DNA of 64,000 nt. Source: Homalodisca vitripennis. Lineage: Eukaryota > Arthropoda > Insecta > Hemiptera > Cicadellidae. Each line of letters begins with the position of its first letter. The stretch's first letter is position 1. The notes under the pieces were generated by a model, which did not search any database, was not told where the DNA came from, and was given only the letters and a program-made list of their open reading frames with translations. Of this stretch, positions 11,614 through 24,369 are shown one piece after another. Where the stretch lies: assembly GCF_021130785.1 (NCBI RefSeq), contig NC_060213.1, forward strand, positions 130,400,001 to 130,464,000, given 5' to 3'. A program made the position numbers and the translations under genes.

Positions 11614-14400
11614 GAAGCTCCAAACAAACTATAATTAAATAATTTGGTCCTGGTAAATGGTAATTCGGGCAAAAACCAACGAGTTGTCCACCGTGACTTG
11701 TCGTCTTGACTCTTCTTCGGCCAGTAGGATGTGATTAGGGACAACTAATGTCTAATGGTGCCAGAGGGATTGACCGTCCAACCCTCGCTATAGACGTCGC
11801 GCCGCCCACGGTTGGCAACACTGCCTGCAGATGGGACATAATCAGCTGTTTGTTCAAGTGTTGTGCCTCGTCGCAATCAGCTGTTTCTCGTTTGGTCTCG
11901 GAACGGTGTATCGTGAACCTGTTGACGGCTAGGCTACGGAACGTTTTACATGACAATGTTACAATATTATTACTTCGATTTATGCTAATTTGGAAATAAA
12001 TTGTCTTCTTTTTACCTACGCTCAACTATCGCAGTAATTTGATTGACGATTGTCAAAGTAAACTGAATATCTATTCGAGTATTGCCATCTTAGAATATAT
12101 GTGTACTTTACATTAGACAAATTTATCTACTTAGAGTTATTAACATCAATAGTACAAACTTTAATCGATATTTATTGATACAAAAATCATTAAATTTTCG
12201 AAATAACAAATTTTGTAAGTTTTTCATTAGACATTACAATAATCTCTTCTCATTATTAGCCTACTTAAGCTTTATGTTCAAGCGTAATAACTTAAACTGA
12301 CTTACTAAATGATCGTGCATGGCACTCCAATGGGTGTGGCTGAGCGTTAGTGAGTGATGTAGAGTGGGTCTACATCGGTTACCATGATAGCAACTAGAAA
12401 ATCGCAGAATAAGTAAATTTGCAAACCCAATCAGTTCAATTATGCGCTGTTTTAATATAACGCTGCGTAGTAGCATATGTAGCCTAATAAAAAAAATAGG
12501 TATTGAATTGAAATTTTGCGTAAATCAGTGAAGCCTGCTACACATTTGGTGTAACGTACTCCTACCACCTACAATAGTGTTATATTATTCCTTCGTTTGG
12601 TTTTATCTTTTTTTACTGTATTTGCCTCTTTGGGTCATACGTTTGGTGAATAACAAGTGAATGAGCACTTTTAATGGATTTCAATAATGGCGAAATTGCG
12701 GAAGGAAACGCCAATAGACTATTACTGGTGCCCCTTTATTGTTGACTTCATTCTCCAGACTGTGTCCTCTTGACGTGGAGGGTTTGTGTGAGTGATACTC
12801 TTGAAGGGACAAATCGACCGGAAGTCAACAGGTGTCTGTCCAACGGCTGAGCCACTCACTTCCGGTGGCAACGGCCGCAAAGGCTCCAGTTTCGCGCCTC
12901 TTTTGTTCGTTTAACCTGCATCCAGCAAGTTATCCGGTACTGTAAGTCCCCAAACTTGGCAGGCCTGTTACGTCACGTGGTGTTAAACACGGAGATCGTA
13001 ATGAATTGCAAGTGACAAGGTGACTCACTCCCGCCGTGTAGAAATAATCTAATTAACCTTGGCGTCACGGGCTCATCGAATATCTGTCACGGATTCTTTA
13101 GGTTAGTTACAAATTGATGAATTGTTGACCATTTTTGGAAACTGGGCCGAGTTCCAAACAAACTTAACATCGATACCTCCTTGTACCAGTGTCAGTAAAA
13201 TGAACTCTTCTTGTTTCATGATACATATGTTAAGGAGATCTCTCCACAGTGGCGTTAACCTCACTTAAGTTTCTGAATTATCACTTCAATCTCTTTTAGA
13301 GACGTATTACGTACTCTTGCGTGGATACAATACTCATTGTATTAGTCGTGTTACGTAATTATAATCAAATCGTAATCCTTTTGTTCTTGTAACAGTATAA
13401 TTAATTAACGCAAGCGCCACATAGGTGCACATTGTTGCAAAAACTACATATAAATGAGTTATATTAATTTGATATGTTTTGCGAATAATCTGAATAAAGT
13501 GGAAAGCTATAGAAGTCGATGTTTCGCTACTCTGAGTTTGTGTTTACTTACCTTTTACCGTATAATACTCCGTCCTCATTATTCATCATCAGCTACTCAA
13601 TATTACTCATAAATTATTTCCCCTTCTTCTCGCTCTACGTATAAAGATGTTCTGAACAGTCCCTTCGTGTAAATTGATGTTGTATATTTCTAATGGCGTT
13701 TACGCGTAGTTTTGAATTACTTGTCTTCAGTTATCAGTGTTCTTTTTTCTATTATAAATAATGGAGTAGTGGACTATGCCAGACTAAGCTCCATTAAAGA
13801 TGTAATGGAGGACGCCATGGAGGGAAAACATCGACGTACAATTTCAACTATGTAGATTAATTCAGTTTTTAATATCCTGTCAAAGACAGACAGACAGACA
13901 GCCAAGAGAGAAATTTTGGCAACCCCTTAGGTGGTGACGCTCAGCCAAATAAATTTGGAAAATTAAATTTTATTTTTTCAGTTTCAGTTGGTAGCGCTAA
14001 GAAGGAGCTTCTATAAAATTATTCGCCATTTAATGTACTTGCCTCTGTTATTACACGCTTTGTGTGCATGCAGCCTTGTTAAATCCAGCTTGTGGCAGGC
14101 GTTAATTGATATTTTATAATGTATTGACACTGCAAATACGTAAGTAAATAATACAGTTTAAGTAATTATGTAAAATCTTAAGAATACAGTTAAGTTTTGC
14201 AAATTTTAACGATAGTACACGTCCCTAGACAGTACATTGGTAATGTATGGCTTTAACATCCCCTACAAGGTTCTGTATAAAATTCGATCGGAAGTATGGT
14301 CTTGTTCATGGAATGAATGGTGTATGTTAAATAAATGATGTAAAGTTAACTGTAAGATAGTAGTAAATGTTAATAAAACAATAATTTTCCAATAATGGTT
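11614..14400. other. No gene supported
   Basis: Mixed composition. Short overlapping open frames on opposite strands near 11735-12025 have no recognisable motif. 12750-13080 is somewhat richer in CpG. A (GACA)n microsatellite is at 13886-13901. No exon with splice sites could be supported. Confidence 0.45.
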
Positions 14401-14434
14401 TGTAAATAATGTAAATATTTATTTGTAAAGTCGC

Positions 14435-14506
14435 CTGATGATGAAAAGCCTTTCGGCTTCGTCTAAAAAATAAACCATTTGAAAAAGTGTTTTTTTTTTT
14501 TTTATT
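14435..14506 (+). mobile_element. Retrotransposon 3' tail with hairpin and poly-T
   Basis: CCTGATGATGAAAAGCCTTT followed by CGGCTTCGTC forms a short stem (AAGCC/GGCTT), then AATAAACC and a run of T. A CTGATGATG...hairpin...AATAAA order is common at the 3' ends of insect non-LTR elements. No open frame is attached. Confidence 0.45.
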
Positions 14507-14615
14507 AACATTTAGTACTATTTTTAGATTTTTCCAATTGCTCCAAGAGTCTTTACTGTAAGATATTAATATTTAAATTAATTAGTAGAGTTGTAATACG
14601 TTGAAGTAATCTGGG

Positions 14616-15093
14616 CAATTTGTCAGTTCGGGAGCCAGGGCCAATTTGACTGTATAAGCACAGAACCTTGTATCTACTGAAGTCGATAAATCGATTTCTC
14701 CAAGAAAATAATCGATTAGTTTGGGTAGAGGTCGAAGTGGGCGGGTATTGAGGCACAAACAATATACTAGTCCATTTTGTTTATTTAGAGTGACTGAAAG
14801 TTGTCACTTTTAGGGTGTGTAAATGATTTTCTGACGCTGATGCAACATTAATTTATCAATTTGTCAGTTCAGGAATCGAGGGCCAATTTGTCTGTATAAG
14901 CACAGAATCTTGTATCTACTGAAATCGATAAATCGATTTCTCCAAGAGAATAGTCGATTAGTTTGGGTACAGGTCGAAATGGGCGGGTATTGAGGCACAA
15001 ACAATATAGTCCATTTTTTATTTGGAGAGACTGAAAGTTGTCACTTTTAGGGTATGTAAATGATTTTCCGACGCTGATGCAACATTAATTTAT
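14616..15093 (+). repeat. Two-copy tandem duplication, 241-bp unit
   Basis: CAATTTGTCAGTTC opens copies at 14616 and 14857. Both carry the blocks CTGTATAAGCACAGAA, CTTGTATCTACTGAA, GATAAATCGATTTCTCCAAG and GATTTTC-GACGCTGATGCAA. The copies differ by small indels and substitutions, so the duplication is recent but not new. A possible DREF-like ATCGAT motif occurs in each copy. Confidence 0.85.
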
Positions 15094-15849
15094 TGACGTG
15101 TCTCACGGTGGTTTCGTAAAAAGGTTTTCGTTTCATGTTTTTAGACTGTTTGATACTCTGCGATTTAGACCTACGCCAAAACTAGCGCGTCTGACCATCG
15201 ATTTCTTTCTTAGAGTGAACTTCTCTATCGATTTGAAGAAATTGCAAATTTACCCTCAGCTCCTGGACTATTACGGCTACACCTCTGATTGTATTAGTTG
15301 CAAACAATGAAAGGTAACTCACAGGGAGGTTACGGTACGGAACCCGGTGATGACCCTCAGTTGACAGTGACCACAGACCGCGGTCGAGATCGGGACAGTA
15401 CCCACGGCACAAACAGGTTTACAGGAAGAATGAGGTAGAGAGAGGAAGCGTCTGGTGTACCGCAAGCAACGGTCGCGGTACATGGCGTTACGGAGTTAAC
15501 CGCTTACTTAAATTATGTTTATGGAAATTAATTAGGTGTTTTTTATTCCTCAGTCTAACTTACTCCATCCAACAGGTGGATAAAACGGATATTATACTTT
15601 GTAATTAAAATATGGAAACAGGTGTAGATCAATCGAGTGAAGATTGGTGCAGTGAAGTCAATGCGGGTAGAACTGATCTAGAGTAATGTACTGGTGCGAG
15701 TAAATCACACCGCGTCCTAACCCAAGTGATGCATACGTCACTGGCTGGCAAATCGACAGTTTGTCTGCTTTCTTTAATTCGTAACGAATGATTAGGTGAA
15801 CATTTTCAAAACGTCTTTGGTCTCATTTTCTCAGAAACGAACAGAGAAT

Positions 15850-16080
15850 AAGGAACATATATAGCTTCGCAACCAACTAGGACTGTTGGTGGGGGTCCCA
15901 TAACGCTCTGGTATAATTTGTTTTTATTAAATGAGATTTTAAGTATGTGTTAGGTTAGTTAGTCACCTGAAGAAGAGATCAGATTGTAGATCACGAAACG
16001 TAGTGTTTTTTGTATTCTGAACAATGGAAAATGTATTGAAAAACTCACGTTCCTTCACAATCCTTCCATCGCAAAAAACA
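15850..16080 (+). mobile_element. Dispersed retroelement 3' end, family A
   Basis: Contains GGTTAGTTAGTCACCTGAAG, AAGAGATCAGATTGTAGATC and ACGAAACGTAGTG, in which GATC-nATTG-GATC can fold. The same blocks, inverted, are near 34360-34420 and 49470-49520. CTTCACAATCCTTCCATCG also occurs near all three copies. The CTGAAGA...CGAAACG signature is known from many insect retroelement 3' UTRs. The coding part is absent. Confidence 0.6.
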
Positions 16081-16739
16081 AACTTCAAACTAAGGATAAC
16101 TTTTCTCTTCATTGAAGTGTCGCTGATTAATTTTCAAATTTTCAAATCTTGTAATGAAACCTACAGGTTTTTAGAAACTAACAAAGTTGAGATACCATGC
16201 ATAATTCATCCTCTCCACGTTTAAAAATTCCTCTTCCATAAACTCGTGGTAATGTTCATTAAGTGCAATAATGAAACTGTTCATTATCGTGGTTTTAATT
16301 ACGATGCATGTTAGTCAGTTTAACATTCCTATTTGTTCAGCTAACAACAACATGGCTGTGAGTCGTGTATGACCTCGGTAAACGCGTCGCGGAGATACGG
16401 TCTAACTGTGGAAACTCGACACAATAGGCGCAATTATATATGACTCAAAAAATAAATTATGACGCAGTAAAGTAGCTCGAAGCAATTAAAAGTAAACTGC
16501 AGATTTAATTACGGCGTTATCAGGTTATTAAGGCAGCCGTTGTGGTTTATTTACTCCTGTCAAGGCTTCCACATACGCGCCGCACCGTGTGTTGTGTAGG
16601 TACGGTAATGCGACATACGGTGGCGGGTTGTAGTTCATGCGCCATCGGTATGAAGTCACACCTTGGTGTACATTTCTACACTTGTATACTTGAAGGAGTG
16701 CAGTCTTGTTACTACCTAAACTATTTACGTTAGCAGGTG

Positions 16740-17345
16740 TAATAAGACAATAACCGATGGTTCAAAGTTAATTGGAATACACCTTGATCGAAAATCGACA
16801 TGGAAAAATCACATTGATCAAATTATCCTCGGGAATTTATGTCTTAAGATCTTTGTCAAAATATTGCCCGAGTCAGGTACTGATTACGGCGTACTACGGC
16901 CTAATTTATCCCCACATTTCGTATGGAATCGTTTTGTGGGGAGCCTGTGCAAACAACCATTTTATGAGAGTTTTCAGATTACAAAAAAGCAATTCGCATT
17001 ATCGCTAATTTAAACTTCAGAGAGTCGTTCAGGACAGCGTTTAACAATTTGCAACTTTTGACTTTGCCATGTCTCTGTATCTTAGAAACAACCTTATATC
17101 GTTTATCTAAATGTGACTTATCCAGAGGACGAGATGTACATGAATATGAGACAAGAGGCAGGGACAACTACCGTTCGGGAATGCACAGAATGGTGATTTA
17201 TGAACATTTAGCAGGCAGGCGTTCACTTTATAAACAGATTGACAAACAAAATTAAAAATGCCTCAACGCCCAAGGTGTTAAAAACTCGTATCACTCTGCC
17301 TGGCGTCAAACGCTTTCTACAGTATTGATGAGTTTCTGGCATTCA
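16740..17345 (+). pseudogene. Non-LTR retrotransposon remnant, reverse-transcriptase C-terminal region
   Basis: One frame reads ...GKITLIKLSSGIYVLRSL..., then VLITAYYGLIYPHISYGIVL and WGACA, the post-catalytic block (YxxxxxPHxxYGxxLWG) of Jockey/CR1-like RTs. The reading continues in other frames as LQK...IRIIANLNFRESFRT and, nearer the 3' end, FYSIDEFLAFNW. At least two frameshifts are needed. The catalytic FADD region is missing, so this is a 5'-truncated dead copy. The 3' end is probably near 17460 (GATGAATAAAA). Confidence 0.85.
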
Positions 17346-17683
17346 ACTGGGAGATCACACGATTAGGAAACTGACTCCAGCGCCGAAAGTGGGCGTAATT
17401 GGCACGGAATGAATGGGGAGTGAATGTTTGAATGTGGTCTTGATGTGGGATGAATAAAAAAATTAGGTATAAAAATTGACATTTGCTATGCAATGTTAAC
17501 TGCAATTAAACGATTTGATGGTGACCGAATGGTTGAGATCCGATCTATGGGCATTTCCCACCTTGGCCACTACAACAAGGTGTGGGGAGCTCTTTCACTT
17601 AAGGGATTTCCTAACACATGCCGGTCTTCTTGTCATCACACCATAGTCTGTGTCTTACAGAATCAACATATTATGGATCATTC

Positions 17684-18168
17684 CATATCAAATCAACACA
17701 GGGTATAAAAATTGACCACCTTGAAATTTGGTATGAAGGTAAACACCTTTTTTTGCAATTATTGTTCAACTATGAACCCATTAGCCTCTGACTTTGAAAT
17801 TTTGAGAATCACTTACCAAAAATATAAACTGTATATGAGAATTTTTGTAGTTTTCATAAAGGTTGTGTTCTACATTAAAAGAAAGAGCTTGTACTCGTAG
17901 AACTGAGTAAAATGACGCCACTCCCATCTCTCTAGCTTGATTAGGTGTAAATTTATGATGATTTCAAAATATATTGGGTGCTGTTTTTGATGGATTTTTG
18001 GGAGATTTTACGTAGCTATAACTTTGAAACCGTTTAAAATAATTGGGGTGGGGGAATTGGCAATTTTTCTGCTCTGTATGATGACTACCTTCATACCAAA
18101 TTTCATAAAAGCGTGAGGTGGTCAAGTAAATATTTTTATTTTAGTGTGTTGATTTCATATTTAATGGT
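17684..18168. mobile_element. Inverted-repeat element, about 485 bp
   Basis: The left part has ATATCAAATCAACACA and further in GAAATTTGGTATGAAGGTA with ACCACCT between. The right part has the reverse complement of both blocks in mirrored order (TACCTTCATACCAAATTTC at about 18089-18107, then AGGTGGT, then GTGTTGATTTCATAT). Spacing inside each arm differs. The interior has no transposase and no target duplication was identified. Confidence 0.6.
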
Positions 18169-18169
18169 T

Positions 18170-19300
18170 CCATACGTTACATTATAATTTTAATCACTGC
18201 TCTACTAAACATTTTTTAAATTCAACTTATTTCTACGGACTCATATTATTTAATAACATTCCTGGAAACGTGAAAATATTTTTCAAAGTATTATATCTTT
18301 CACGTATAAACTAAAGTGGCACTTCGCTGAGAGGGATTTTACTCTTTTAATGACGCACTACTGCGTGAAGCCTATCTGTAATCATTGATAATTGTTTACT
18401 GTTTGTGTATTTTTATTGTATTTATACTTATTGAATTAGAAATTAGACACATTAAAATATTTGGTTTTATTTATTGAATGTTGTTATATTAATGCGCAGA
18501 AAAAATGTAATTTTCCATTGCGCATTAAATTAATTCAATTCAATTCAACTGAAGGGACCGATGACGTGGAGGGGTTTTTAAGTTATAAAAAATTGAAGAA
18601 ATTGGATACCGATTAACAGTCTTGGAGTAGGAAGGAAACGTCCTATAGCGATGTAACAGAAATGTTGGAAAAGGTCGGATTCAAATCAGTTTAAAAGTGA
18701 TTAATATCACAAATAGATTAATAAATAGAAATTTATTAATCTACTTAATATATAATATAACGTTGATACAATAGTAATTATTAATTTCAATGTATTCGTA
18801 TATTATCAATTGTATTGTAAATTTATATTTTTGCCACAAACTGTTGTTAAATATTAAACATTTTAAACTCTATTTATAGTCGGACCAGACTTTGAACGAG
18901 CATTGTTTTCTAAATGTTTCCTCCGTTTTTAGAGAATGTAAGTTATTTTTATATGGCTGCAAATGGAAAAATAGAGAAGTAAACACACTTACTTTGGCTT
19001 TGATGTTATGAGAAATTCATATATACCTATATATATATATATATAGGTGTGTGGTAAACCACTAGACGCTATGGTTTATTAAAAAAACTGTTATACAAAT
19101 GTAACGGGTAAAAAACACTGAGGTCATCATTGTCCGGAAAAAATAAACAAAGTTAATTGTAAACTCATAAGTAATATTGGTCTAAGACACTTTAATTACC
19201 TATTTATTACAAAATTCAGTTTTCGTGCATGTAATTCTGTTGTTTAGAATGAGATTTTAATTTGAAAGGGTGTTTTGTTTGTTTAGGCAATTTTAACTAG
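18170..19300. other. AT-rich DNA, no gene seen
   Basis: Low-GC sequence. Its only notable structure is a short palindromic TA tract at 19024-19047 (ACCTATATA...TATAGGT). No exon, RNA gene or long open frame was seen. Confidence 0.5.
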
Positions 19301-19439
19301 CTTCAAAATTTGATGTTTGGAAAGGCCCTCGGGGTTGAGTGGTCACGGGGTTGCATCCCACACTGGAGTACCTTGACCAAATTCCGAATCGTGGCTCGTG
19401 GTGGTATAATTAATAGCGAATGGTACTTTCGCAACAGAT

Positions 19440-19690
19440 TAACGTGACGGCGGCGTCGCGTCGTAGTACAAGCGGCGAGGTGGTGGTGGGATATTTCGTG
19501 CTGGCACGTTGGCAACGGTGAGCGGCGGCGCTGCGCAGTGCCTCCACGTCCCGTGTCGCAGCCGCGTCGTCAGCTGTTAGTTGTCAGTGGTGATTGTTGT
19601 GCTCAGTGTGTCGTTTGTGTCCAGTGTGCAAGAAGACAGTGTGCAAGGGTTTGTTCTTCACTGTAACCATTCATTGTAGAAGGACGCCGT
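19440..19690 (+). promoter_or_regulatory. CpG-rich block with initiator-like TCAGT motifs; possible leader exon
   Basis: A block rich in CG, CGG and GTCGTC ends in a stretch with several TCAGT/CAGTGTG motifs (about 19585-19645), resembling the arthropod initiator consensus. There is no long open frame, as expected of a noncoding first exon. Its orientation matches the Par-3 exon downstream, but a link is inference only. Confidence 0.3.
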
Positions 19691-19818
19691 GACGGAATTA
19701 ATAATTGTTTAAAGTCGACAAAAACGTTGTTTTTTTGCAGGTTTATTATGCTCTGGAGTGCATGTTAAATTGAAAGATTAACCTCAATTCACCATAGGCT
19801 AGGAATGGAAACAAAATA

Positions 19819-19825
<7 letters not shown>

Positions 19826-19888
<63 letters not shown>
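19826..19888. repeat. TA dinucleotide microsatellite
   Basis: About 30 uninterrupted TA units after GTGTG. The Tyr-Ile open frame here is a repeat artefact. Confidence 0.95.
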
Positions 19889-19892
<4 letters not shown>

Positions 19893-20633
19893 TCGCCAGA
19901 AATATAGGAAAGACACAAAGATTTGCACAATTTTTAGCGGGTTTAGAACGAAATAGTTTTTAATTCACAATTAGTTACATTTGTTACAGATACAAATATT
20001 ATAATCGTTGCAAAATTACGTGATTATTGTATGCATAGCTTAATTAATGAAATCTATGAGCCCAGTATGTTAAAATTAGACACGTATTTGAGTGGCGCTC
20101 CCGTATATTCCAAGTTGTCAACCAAGTTTCACAGTGAGAATGCGAAGTATTGCTAATGTGGTGTTACCGCTAATTAAAATTTATCGCCTATAAAACTGTG
20201 CAAATCCCGAGAGCTAGAAGGCGGCAGGTTGTGAGTTTGACGGAAGCCTTAGTACACGTTATCAAGTCGCTTTCAATCAGGGCGTGTCCTTTTCAAGTTG
20301 TCCCTTAACGCAACAAATTGTCAGGAATGTGCCCTTGGATGGCAAATTGGCCATCAAAATTCATGGTATACAGCCACGGAACTGTGTAAAGAACTAAAAA
20401 TGTGGTACTGTACCTTGTCAATACCGTACCAAAATGTGTAGTAGGTGTCCACTTTATGATTCGGGACAAAAGTTCCATCATCAGGTCTTTTGATAGTGCT
20501 TCAGATGGGGCTGTCAAAGGTTTAAGGTTTAACAATATTACATACACACAACAACGTAAATAAATATGGATTTATATTCTTAATATCCATGTAAGGTATT
20601 TTTATATTGTCCAATATAAAGGCGACAAGGTAA

Positions 20634-20651
20634 AGAGAGAGAGAGAGAGAT
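20634..20651. repeat. GA dinucleotide microsatellite
   Basis: AAAGAGAGAGAGAGAGAG tract. Short GAGA runs can bind GAGA factor, but the tract is isolated and no promoter context is visible. Confidence 0.8.
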
Positions 20652-21474
20652 TGCTTTATCTGATATTTTTGTAAAATTGTTTAAAACTTGATAGAGCTCA
20701 CAGTTTAGACGTAGTTAACTTGGAGTGTACAAGATCTGACGTGTGAACATCGTGAGCAGTGTCTTCATTGTTGTGCGTAAAGTGATGAAGTGACTTCCAA
20801 TCATGTCAAAGGCTAATCTAATCTAATCTTTAAATGAAAGTATTGCAGCCACCGCTTTTAACACAATAGTTAGATCTCCCTCTTCTCCTTTCATCTCGTA
20901 TATTAGAAAGATTTTAAAACTAGTGTTAGTGTGTTGCTGCGCAATACTTATTTTGGTTAGGGCAACGATAGCAATAGTAGACGTCATTGAATGCAATGCT
21001 GCTATTTGTCATCTTCCTAGAGTACTGATTACGGCATTAAACTGCACGCTTATGATAAGATAAAGAAGGTTTTGTTTTCTTGTTTTGGCTTGAAGTGCTT
21101 ATCAATGTACAGGTGTTCCTCGTGTTTTGTAAACTCCCCTGCCTTTCTTATCGCGACTCTTTGTCTTTTGTGTCTCCACTCCCTGGAGGTAATAGTTATT
21201 ACGCGGGTAGTAACCGTTTATGCTGAGTAAAGTCTACTCCTCGAGGAATGGCGTTCGTTATTATCGGTCGCTAAAAACGGATGAATGTGTATTTTATCTT
21301 CAACCTTTGAGATTAGAAAGCGGTAGGGAAAACAGTTACATTGGAACAGTATATAGGTGAAGGATGCATAGTGATGTAAAATTCTCGGGAATTTAAAATC
21401 GAGGAAATGAATTCTCTTTGTGCTCTTGAAGTCAACACTAGCCATCCATCAGTTATCACCGGGCTAGACACGTA

Positions 21475-21715
21475 GAGATGCGATCGCGATTAGTTGTCCG
21501 GCGGTATCGACCGAGAGCTAGGCGAGAGAGCGACAAATTCCGGTGAAAGCAAAGCTAGCAGTGGCTCCCCCGACAGGATAATTAATGAAAAACCGACCAG
21601 CCCTAGCTCGCGGCGCGGTCTCACTTTCTGACCACCGGCCGACGTGTCGCCACTGCGCAGGCGTAGTAATTGGTCGCGCACTCTTGTCAACGATAGGGTT
21701 AATCGTCACACAGCA
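21475..21715. promoter_or_regulatory. CpG-rich block
   Basis: Contains GCGATCGCGA, CCGGCGGTATCGACCGA, CTCGCGGCGCGGTC and ACCGGCCGACGTGTCGC in otherwise AT-rich DNA. Short antisense open frames are the result of GC richness. It could be a promoter or leader exon on either strand; no initiator decides it. Confidence 0.25.
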
Positions 21716-22956
21716 GGAAACTTAGTTGGGTGGAACAGTAAACTAGTACATAATTCCCATTGCTTAGAACAGACCAACCTGTTTTGTCAGTATATGAGCT
21801 GATCAATCCCTTAGGATGTTTTTCCATGTCCACCGTTCCTTATCTTGGATTAAGACACTAAACAGCATTAACTGTTCGGTTAGCTAATTAGTCGACAGCA
21901 TTTAGTTGATAACGTTTTCCTGGGATTTCCCTAAAAACTGTAACATCGGAAGAGCACAATTCAGTAACTTTATCAACTGTAATAAGTCAATAATGAAACT
22001 AATCTAGCCCATATTGTTTTGTATTAGGCAGTGTTAAGATGTGTCAAACATCGTAGCCTAAGTGTTTTGTGCTGTCCGTTAAGTGAATTTTTACAAAGTA
22101 GGTTACAAGTTTAGCTTTATTTTGCTGGTTTAAAACGTATTTTTGGGAACAGGTATTTTGGGAGTGAGTTTCTTATTGTGTCGTATAAAGTCCACATTCA
22201 GGTTATACAGTGGTATTAGGAGTTTTAATTAGGTTCTCTTCGAAACATGGCTTTGTTAGGCTTCGACTCCTCTTCATCTCTAACATCATCCCCCCTCTCT
22301 TAAAAGGCAACGATATATCTAGTGTTGTGACAGTGTCTTGGACGGTACAGTCTCCTTGTTCCTGTTTATAAGTTAAGATAATAATTTTTCACGTGGATAT
22401 TTGATGTGATCATTTTTATCGACGGGGTGTTAAATCTGATTTCAGCAACTAAAATTGAGAGGGAACACGGCAGGAATAATGGGTGTGAATAGGAAATAAA
22501 ATATAGGAATACCACAGTCCTGGTAACGCGGTGCAGAATATTAGTACTAATCGTTTTACCTGTACATCTCTTAACGTGGCTGCACGTCATGGTGTAGGAT
22601 ACGTCTTGGCTCTTCGAAGATTGAATAATTCGCACGTGAAAAGGGTTAAGCACATGCAATTTCACTACTGTTTTTAATTGTGATAAAAAGGTAAAAACTC
22701 AATTAATTTTGTTACTGTATTATTCATTAAGATTAATATTTACAAGAAGGTCTTGGTGTAATAACGAGTATTACACGTAAGCTCAGCACTTCCTGACACA
22801 GCTCGTGGCTTCGTGGATGAGAGAGCCAATTTGTGTAACGGTTATCACAACACTTGTACCAGAAGTGAGTGTTCAACGCAGCCGCATATACAAAAATTGG
22901 AATGTTAAGCGAGTATCAGAGTCTAAGTGCAACACTTAACACTCTGCAACTGGTGT

Positions 22957-24015
22957 GATCTCAAGTATCGGAGTCGAAGTTTTACACGAGATGTGACCCT
23001 ACCACTCTTTTAGCTACAGTTATCTCGAGCATCGGTCCGGAAGTGTTACACGAGATAACATCTTACCACTCTCTGTAGCTGCAGTGATCTCGGGTATCGG
23101 AGCTGAAGTGTTACACGAGATGTAAAATCTTACCACTCTCTGTAGCTGGAGTGATCTCGAGTATCGGTCCGGAAGTGTTACACGAGGTGACACCCTAACC
23201 TTCTAGGCAGTTACAGTGATCTCTAGTATCGGAGCCGAAATGTTACACGAGATGTAGAATCTTACCACTCTCTGTAGCTGTAGTGATCTCGAGTATCAGA
23301 GTCGAAGTGTTACACGATATACGAAAACTTGCCACTCTCTGCAGCTGTAGTGATCTCGTGTATCGGAGCCGAAGGGTTACACGAGATGACACCCTACCAC
23401 TCTCTGTAGCTACAGTGATCTCGACTATCGGTCCGGAAGTGTTACACTAGATGACACCCTAACCTTCTTGGCAGTTACAGTGATCTCTAGTATCGGAGCC
23501 GAAATGTTATACGAGATATAAAATCTTACCACTCTCTGCAGCTGCAGTGATCTCGAGTATCAGAGTCGAAGTGTTACACGAGATTCGAAAACTTACCACT
23601 CTCTGCAGCTGCAGTGATCTCGTGTATCGGAGCCGAAGTGTTACACGAGGTGACACCCTACCGTTCTATGCAGTTACAGTGATCTCTAGTATCGGTCCGG
23701 AAGTGTTACACGAGATGACACCCTGCACTGCAGCTACTGAGAGTGGTAAGTTTTACACGGGATGTGATAACTTACCACTCTCAATAGCTGCAGTGATCTC
23801 GAGTATCGGATCCGTAGTGTTACACGAGATGTAAAACCTTAACACTCTGCATCTTATGTGATTTCGAGTATCGGAGCCGGTGTTACACGAAATGTGACTG
23901 TACCACTCTTTGTAGCTACAGTGATATCGAGTATCAGAGCCGAAGTGTTACACGAGATGACACCCTACCCTTCTATGTAGTTACAGTGATCTGGAGTATC
24001 GGAGCCGAAGTGTTA
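22957..24015 (+). repeat. Minisatellite, about 65-bp unit, roughly 16 copies
   Basis: The unit has GTGATCTCGAGTATCGG, then GAAGTGTTACACGAGATG, then ACCACTCTCTGTAGCTGCA. Variants alternate between TATCGGAGCCGAA and TATCGGTCCGGAA, and between a dC-rich (GACACCCTA) and a TAAAATCTTA linker, so the array has higher-order structure. Some units carry a hybrid linker. One inverted segment at 23728-23750 mirrors 23771-23793. The unit length is not a multiple of 3, so open frames through it are incidental. Confidence 0.9.
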
Positions 24016-24079
24016 ACGAACGATCCTCGGTCTGTCAGCCCCGGAGGTTTAACGAGCTGACATACCAGCGTCCCGCTAA

Positions 24080-24366
24080 TGGACATGAACCGGCTGTTAA
24101 TGAAAGTGACGTAGGTACTTTTCTTCACAGCGGAGGCACCCGGCAGAAGAAAGCGTCGCCTGTCACTTTTTGCCGGGCCCGCGCCGCGCCATAATTGCAG
24201 CGACAGAAGATGACGGTGGCAGTGGCAATGGCGGCTATCGGCCGGAGATAAGGCGGTGGTGACAAGGCCTCCTGGATTAGGGAAGGCTTAGGTGTCTATT
24301 ATTGCCGCGGTGTTTGCGACAGACACTCCCGGGAGGTTTATGGCCGGATTCCACAACATGGCTGAC
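24080..24366 (+). promoter_or_regulatory. CpG-rich block, candidate spliced leader exon
   Basis: A CpG-rich stretch with a possible acceptor TTTTCTTCACAG at 24119-24130. It ends in CACAACATGGCTGAC followed by consensus donor GTAAGT at 24367. The ATG at 24358 has a good Kozak context and would give only Met-Ala-Asp before the intron, in phase 0. It could be a mini first coding exon or a noncoding leader with a chance ATG. Phase agrees with the Par-3 exon at 56226, but so would one in three random donors. Confidence 0.3.
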
Positions 24367-24369
24367 GTA

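Noticed and set aside
19319..19395. tRNA or SINE head
   Set aside because: A GGTTGAGTGG A-box-like word is present but the B-box match is poor and no stem pairing is seen.
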